This document shows, piece after piece, positions 5,901 through 9,978 of a DNA stretch of 9,978 bases. The position numbers and the translations under genes were made by a program. The first letter of the stretch is position 1. Every line of letters begins with the position of its first letter. Location of the stretch: the NCBI GenBank assembly GCA_030597865.1, contig JAUVQZ010000100.1, positions 1 to 9,978 on the forward strand. The letters are read 5' to 3'. Under the pieces are notes generated by a model. It was not told the DNA's origin, searched no databases, and saw only the letters and a program-made list of their open reading frames with translations. The stretch comes from Pseudomonadota bacterium. GTDB taxonomy: Bacteria > Desulfobacterota > Desulfobulbia > Desulfobulbales > SURF-16.

Positions 5901-7778
5901 TCAGAAATCAATACGGATACTAAACACCCCTTCTTCCTGGCTGCTTTCGACCTTATAGCCTGAGTTGTTGAAGATGGCCCGCATCCTCTTGTTCTCCCGC
6001 AGGACTTCGGCGGTAAAGCCTGAAATGCCGCTACTCTTTGCGGTCTTCACAAGATGTTTAAACAAAAATGTGCCAATGCCTTGGTTCTGCCAGGCATCGC
6101 GGATGACAAAGGCCACCTCCGCCCTATTGGTCCGTTCATCCAGGTAATAACGGCCAACCGCTATAATATCCTCACCATGGGCCTCGGGAACCACACCGAC
6201 CACTGCCACATCTTTACGGTGATCAACATAGACAAAATTATGGATCTGCTTGCTGCCAAAATGCTGCTGATGACTCATAAAGCGGTAATAGATGGTCTCC
6301 TGGGACAGGTCATATATCAGGTCACGCATCTTTGAATCATCGGTGGGATGGATGGGCCGGAACTGGATCTGGGTGCCATCGTCAAGGAGAAGGGAGGTCT
6401 TGATCTGTTCGTTGGCCACCACAAAACGGCCCTCGACATCGGCAAAATCCTGGCGGATGAAATGGGCGGCTATGGCCTCCTTCAGGAGTTGTTCCCGGAA
6501 ATCGGGGTGGGCAATACTGATAAGGGCCAGGGCACGTTCCTGAACACTCTTACCGTGCAGATAAGCGACCCCATACTCGGTGACAAGATACTGCACCTCG
6601 CCACGGGTGGTGACCACCCCGGACCCCGGCGTCAGGCAGGAGACAATCCGCGAATTACCGCTTGTCACATCCGTGGAGGAGATGACGATAATCGACTTGC
6701 CACCCTTAGAGACAGAAGATCCACGACCAAAATCCACCTGACCGCCGATGCCGGAGTAGAATTTATCACCCTGGGAATCTGCGCAAACCTGACCGGTGAG
6801 ATCGACCTCCAGGGCCATATTAATGGCCACCATCTTATGCTGGCGCGAAATGACATGGGGATCGTTGACATATTCCGTGGGCCGGAAGGAGAAGAGGGGA
6901 TTATCATCCACCAGGTCGTAAAGCTCCTTACTCCCCATACAAAATGAGGCGACGATCTTGCCACGATCCACGCTCTTGCGACTGCCATCCACTGCCCCGG
7001 ACTCAACAAGTTTCATCACCGAGTCTGTGAGAAGCTCGGTGTGGATGCCGATATTCTTCTTATCGGTGAGATAATGAAGAACGGCTGGCGGGATACGGCC
7101 AATGCCAGGAATACGACCGATGCCGAACTGGACGGTTGAACCGTCTTCGATGAGGGAAACGATATGTTTGGCAATGGTCTTGGTGGTTTCATTAACGGGC
7201 ATGGAAGGCCTTTCCAGGATCGGCTCATCCACTGGCACCAGAAGGTCTATATCATAAATATCAAGGCAGCTATCACCCCGGGTCCAGGGCATCTGCGGAT
7301 TGACCTGGGCAATGACAAAAGAGCCGTTCTCAGCGGCACTCTTGACAATATCCACCGAGACCCCAAGGCTGACCTTACCCTGGAGATTAGGCGGCGTCAC
7401 CTGAATGAGCACAACATCCAGGGGCATCTGGCCGGAGTCAAAGAGGCGGGGGATATCGCTCATCAGCACCGGTGTATAACTCCCGGCCCCAAGCTGGATC
7501 ATCTTGCGGACGTTTTCACCGATATAAAATGAGTTAATGGTGAAACATTCCTCATACTTCTTATCGGCATAGGCGGCCTCACCCTTGGTGAGGAGATGGA
7601 GGATTTCCACATCGGACAGTTCACCTGCCCTGGCCACCAGGGCATTAACCAGGGCCACGGGCTCGCCGCAACCGGTGCCGATAAAGACACGGTGGCCCGG
7701 CCTGACATGGGAGAGGGCCTTCTTGGGGGTGGCGACAAAATCAGCAAATTTTTCCTGCCAGACGCTATCGTATTCCAT
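5901..7778 (-). CDS. Acetyl-CoA hydrolase/CoA-transferase fused to a GNAT acetyltransferase, 625 aa
   Basis: Residues about 15-440 are a family I CoA-transferase/acetyl-CoA hydrolase: an N-terminal half (RPGHRVFIGTGCGEP at 26-40), the probable catalytic Glu248 in IGIHTELLTD, and the CoA-site motif GIGGQVDF (343-350) followed by KGGKSIIV. These enzymes form a glutamyl-CoA intermediate and move CoA between acetyl-CoA and an acid, or hydrolyse it. Residues about 470-625 are a GNAT domain (FRPIHPTDDSKMRDLIYDLS; acetyl-CoA loop Gln564-Asn-Gln-Gly-Ile-Gly569; a late NxR/GY region at 595-608), expected to acetylate a lysine or small amine. This fusion is known in anaerobic Proteobacteria-like lineages. 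Odd point: GIGRIP at 219-224 is immediately repeated at 225-230. Start ATG 7778 has GAGGA six bases upstream. It follows the ligase gene after 36 bases, so the two form an operon in acetate/acetyl-CoA metabolism. Whether it acts as hydrolase or transferase, and on which acid, cannot be read from sequence. Confidence 0.92.
   Translation of the reverse strand: MEYDSVWQEKFADFVATPKKALSHVRPGHRVFIGTGCGEPVALVNALVARAGELSDVEILHLLTKGEAAYADKKYEECFTINSFYIGENVRKMIQLGAGSYTPVLMSDIPRLFDSGQMPLDVVLIQVTPPNLQGKVSLGVSVDIVKSAAENGSFVIAQVNPQMPWTRGDSCLDIYDIDLLVPVDEPILERPSMPVNETTKTIAKHIVSLIEDGSTVQFGIGRIPGIGRIPPAVLHYLTDKKNIGIHTELLTDSVMKLVESGAVDGSRKSVDRGKIVASFCMGSKELYDLVDDNPLFSFRPTEYVNDPHVISRQHKMVAINMALEVDLTGQVCADSQGDKFYSGIGGQVDFGRGSSVSKGGKSIIVISSTDVTSGNSRIVSCLTPGSGVVTTRGEVQYLVTEYGVAYLHGKSVQERALALISIAHPDFREQLLKEAIAAHFIRQDFADVEGRFVVANEQIKTSLLLDDGTQIQFRPIHPTDDSKMRDLIYDLSQETIYYRFMSHQQHFGSKQIHNFVYVDHRKDVAVVGVVPEAHGEDIIAVGRYYLDERTNRAEVAFVIRDAWQNQGIGTFLFKHLVKTAKSSGISGFTAEVLRENKRMRAIFNNSGYKVESSQEEGVFSIRIDF
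7089..7124 (-). repeat. In-frame 18-bp tandem duplication inside the CoA-transferase gene
   Basis: On the minus strand, GGCATCGGTCGTATTCCT (7124-7107) is followed at once by GGCATTGGCCGTATCCCG (7106-7089). Both encode Gly-Ile-Gly-Arg-Ile-Pro. The four base differences are all at third codon positions and synonymous, so the duplication is not fresh and both copies appear conserved at protein level. Confidence 0.9.
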
Positions 7779-7814
7779 AATGATCCTCGAGGAAGATGGG
7801 CAGACCCAGATTCT

Positions 7815-9914
7815 TTATTTAAGGGGGGCACTTAGGGTCATCCGGGCATCAGCAACCACCGGCTCAGAGCCCACTTCACCAACAATAAAGGGATTGATGT
7901 CAAGCTCAATAATTTGGGGAAAATCCGTGGTCAGCTGACTGATTCTCAGCAGACCCACAGCAACGGCCTCAATATCAACACCCTTATTGCCCCTTTTGCC
8001 CTCGAGCATGGCATAGGAACGGGTGGCCAGAAGCATCTGCATGGCCTCGTCAAAGGTAATGGGGGCCAGGTGGAAGGCGACATCCTTCATCACCTCCACA
8101 AAAATACCGCCCAGACCAAACATGAGCATGGGCCCGAACTGGGGATCCCGGCTCATGCCAAGGATAATCTCAAGGCCGCGATCCAGCATCTTTTCGACAT
8201 AGACCCCCTCAATGCGGGCGCCGGGCACCTGCTCCCGAATACGGAGCATCATCAGGTCAAAGGCATCACGAACCTTGCCGGCGTTGGCGACATTGAGCTT
8301 AACACCGCCGAGATCAGACTTATGGATAACATCGGCGGAGACGATCTTCATGGCCAGGGGGTAGCCGATACGCTCGGCAATCTCCACCGCCTCCTCCGAG
8401 GTGACGGCGAGCTGGCCGGCAGGAATCTTAAAACCATAGGCCTTGAGAATGGCCTTTGACTTCACCTCGCTGAGCTGGAGGCGGCCGATGCGCCGGCTCC
8501 TGGTGATGACACGCTCAACCCGGCGGCGATGGACCCGGAATCTATTGACAATGCGGGGCGGCCTGTTGCGCCACATACTGTACTCATACATGGCCTTAAG
8601 CGCCGCCACGGCCCGCTCCGGGGATTCATAATCGGGAAGGCTGGAAGCGGCAAGCTCCTCACGACCCGGCATGACCTCGACACCGCCCATGAAAGAGACC
8701 AATACCGGTTTATCGCCGGTCATGGTCTTGGCAATGGCCCTGGCCGTTTCCGGGGCCTTGGTCATGGCCTGGGGAGTGAGGATCACCAGGATGGCGTCCA
8801 CCTCCCCATCCTCCTGGGCGGCAGCCAAGGCGGCTGCGTAGCGTTCAGGAGGCGCGTCGCCAAGGACATCGATTGGATTGCCAACACTGGCCGCAGAGGG
8901 GAGTTCCTGGCGCAGGGCGGTTGCCACATTCCGGTCAAGTTCAGCCACCTCCATACCCGCCTTTTCAACGGCGTCAGCGGCCATGGTTCCCGGCCCACCG
9001 GCATTGGTGATGATAAGAACCCTCTTACCCTTGGGCAGGGGCTGCATGGCAAAGGCCGTGGCATAATCAAAGAGCTGCTCAAAGGCATCAGCCCGGACAA
9101 TGCCGCTCTGCTTAAAGGCCGCGCCATAGGCGGTATCTGCCCCGGCCAGCACACCGGTGTGGGAGGCAGCCGCCTTTTGACCAGCCGCAGTGGTCCCGGA
9201 CTTTAAGATAACAACCGGTTTTTGGACAGAGGCCTCTTCAGCGGCCTTGATAAACTCATCACCGTTGCTGATATCCTCCAGGTAGCCGACAATCACCCTT
9301 GTCTGCTGATCAGCAGCAAGGGCGCGCAACAAATCCACCTCTGTAACCTCGGCCTTATTGCCGATACTAACCACCTTTTGCAGGCCAAGATGGCGACTGG
9401 CAGCAAGATCAAGGAAGGCGGTGCACAGCGCCCCGGACTGAGAAAGGATGGATATGGAACCCTCCACCGGCATACTGCCGGCAAAGGAGGCATTGAGTTT
9501 TGCACTGGTATTTAACAGACCAAGACAGTTGGGACCAAGCAGGCGCACCCTCCTGCTGCGACAGAACTCAGCAAGTCCTTTTTCCAGGGCTGCCCCTTCT
9601 TCACCCACCTCCTTGAAACCGGCGGTGATAATGATGACCGCGCCTGCACCGGCCGCAACGGCATCCTTGACGGCCTGCTCCACCAAGGATCGGGGCACGG
9701 CTATCACACAGAGTTCGATTTCCTTGCCATAAGCCTTGAGGCTCTCGTAACAGGGGTAGCCAAGAACTTCGTCGGCAGCCGGATTTATGGCAACTATTAT
9801 GCCGGGGAATCCGCCCTTAACGAGGTTGGCAAAGACATCGTGGCCGACCTTACCAGGGGTACGGGAAGCACCGATAACGGCTACAGAATCAGGAGAAAAG
9901 AGAGCTTCAAGCAT
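7815..9914 (-). CDS. Acetate-CoA ligase (ADP-forming), fused alpha-beta subunits, 699 aa
   Basis: Catalyses acyl-CoA + ADP + Pi to acid + ATP + CoA (reversible), a route for ATP synthesis from acetyl-CoA in anaerobes. Domains in order: CoA-binding Rossmann domain (1-130, SVAVIGASRTPGKVGHDVFAN and LLGPNCLGLLN), CoA-ligase domain (about 150-290, ISILSQSGALCTAFLD, and SHTGVLAGAD with the phosphorylated His252), a second ligase-like domain (about 297-440, IITNAGGPGTMAADA), an Arg-rich linker (449-477), and a C-terminal ATP-grasp domain (about 481-699, IPAGQLAVTSEEAVEIAERI, IHKSDLGGVKLNV with His531 where the second phospho-His of the beta subunit is expected, and FGLGGIFVEVMKD). I choose ATG 9914 because family members begin MLEALFSP; a longer frame reaches TTG at 9941 but adds nine atypical residues. 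A G-rich GGGGTGG lies just upstream as a modest ribosome site. First gene of a two-gene operon. The acid could be acetate or another short or branched-chain acid. Confidence 0.93.
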   Translation of the reverse strand: MLEALFSPDSVAVIGASRTPGKVGHDVFANLVKGGFPGIIVAINPAADEVLGYPCYESLKAYGKEIELCVIAVPRSLVEQAVKDAVAAGAGAVIIITAGFKEVGEEGAALEKGLAEFCRSRRVRLLGPNCLGLLNTSAKLNASFAGSMPVEGSISILSQSGALCTAFLDLAASRHLGLQKVVSIGNKAEVTEVDLLRALAADQQTRVIVGYLEDISNGDEFIKAAEEASVQKPVVILKSGTTAAGQKAAASHTGVLAGADTAYGAAFKQSGIVRADAFEQLFDYATAFAMQPLPKGKRVLIITNAGGPGTMAADAVEKAGMEVAELDRNVATALRQELPSAASVGNPIDVLGDAPPERYAAALAAAQEDGEVDAILVILTPQAMTKAPETARAIAKTMTGDKPVLVSFMGGVEVMPGREELAASSLPDYESPERAVAALKAMYEYSMWRNRPPRIVNRFRVHRRRVERVITRSRRIGRLQLSEVKSKAILKAYGFKIPAGQLAVTSEEAVEIAERIGYPLAMKIVSADVIHKSDLGGVKLNVANAGKVRDAFDLMMLRIREQVPGARIEGVYVEKMLDRGLEIILGMSRDPQFGPMLMFGLGGIFVEVMKDVAFHLAPITFDEAMQMLLATRSYAMLEGKRGNKGVDIEAVAVGLLRISQLTTDFPQIIELDINPFIVGEVGSEPVVADARMTLSAPLK

Positions 9915-9978
9915 TTCACACCACCCCACACCCAGCCCCAAAAGGCTTTTTGTAAAATTTTCACACCTCTACTCTTTA

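Noticed and set aside
6348..6947. 199-codon plus-strand ORF opposite the CoA-transferase
   Set aside because: Shadow of the minus-strand coding frame, with no recognisable family and no ribosome site.
9915..9941. Nine-codon extension of the acetate-CoA ligase to a TTG start
   Set aside because: The added residues (GLGVGWCE region) are atypical, TTG lacks a ribosome site, and family members start at MLEALFSP, which is ATG 9914.

Overview
The window holds seven confidently called protein genes in about 10 kb, with GC around the low fifties by eye and dense, tightly spaced reading frames. The gene content suggests an anaerobic or microaerophilic Gram-negative bacterium: an ADP-forming acetyl-CoA synthetase, a CoA-transferase/GNAT fusion, a bacteriohemerythrin, an HD-GYP protein, and an RND exporter with a LolA-like periplasmic partner. 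Together with the dispersed-repeat types seen, this fits a Desulfobacterota lineage, possibly near Desulfobulbales. That placement is inference from gene style; no marker gene is present.

Layout. (1) Bases 1-2676, minus strand: an envelope lipid-export operon. It runs from a possible 25-residue leader ORF into a COG1033-type RND/MMPL exporter (stop/start overlap), then into a LolA-like outer-membrane lipoprotein-sorting protein (another 4-base overlap) that leaves the window at its left edge. (2) Bases 2821-5391, plus strand: a single-domain bacteriohemerythrin with all seven iron ligands. It is followed by a 337-base gap carrying a small inverted-repeat element, a membrane-bound HD-GYP c-di-GMP phosphodiesterase whose C-terminus looks like a degenerate GGDEF domain, and a small FmdB-type zinc-ribbon protein. 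Two hairpins follow, the second a strong, symmetric intrinsic terminator. (3) Bases 5471-5900: about 430 bases without a gene, with short hairpins and a direct/inverted repeat array of the CCTTCGA..CTCAGGG type. (4) Bases 5901-9914, minus strand: a two-gene acyl-CoA operon, an acetate-CoA ligase (ADP-forming, alpha and beta parts fused) followed after 36 bases by an acetyl-CoA hydrolase/transferase fused to a GNAT acetyltransferase.

How the genes may work together. The two acyl-CoA enzymes could interconvert acetyl-CoA and acetate with conservation of ATP or of the CoA thioester. The fused GNAT domain could couple acetyl-CoA level to protein lysine acetylation. The hemerythrin and the HD-GYP protein are same-strand neighbours and might link oxygen exposure to c-di-GMP turnover, but nothing in the sequence proves a shared transcript. 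The exporter and the LolA-like protein probably move a lipid or hydrophobic compound across the periplasm.

No wholly new system is evident. The most notable points are the degenerate GGDEF module, a six-residue tandem duplication in the CoA-transferase, the GNAT/CoA-transferase/ACD arrangement, the coupled leader ORF, and the two non-coding repeat elements.
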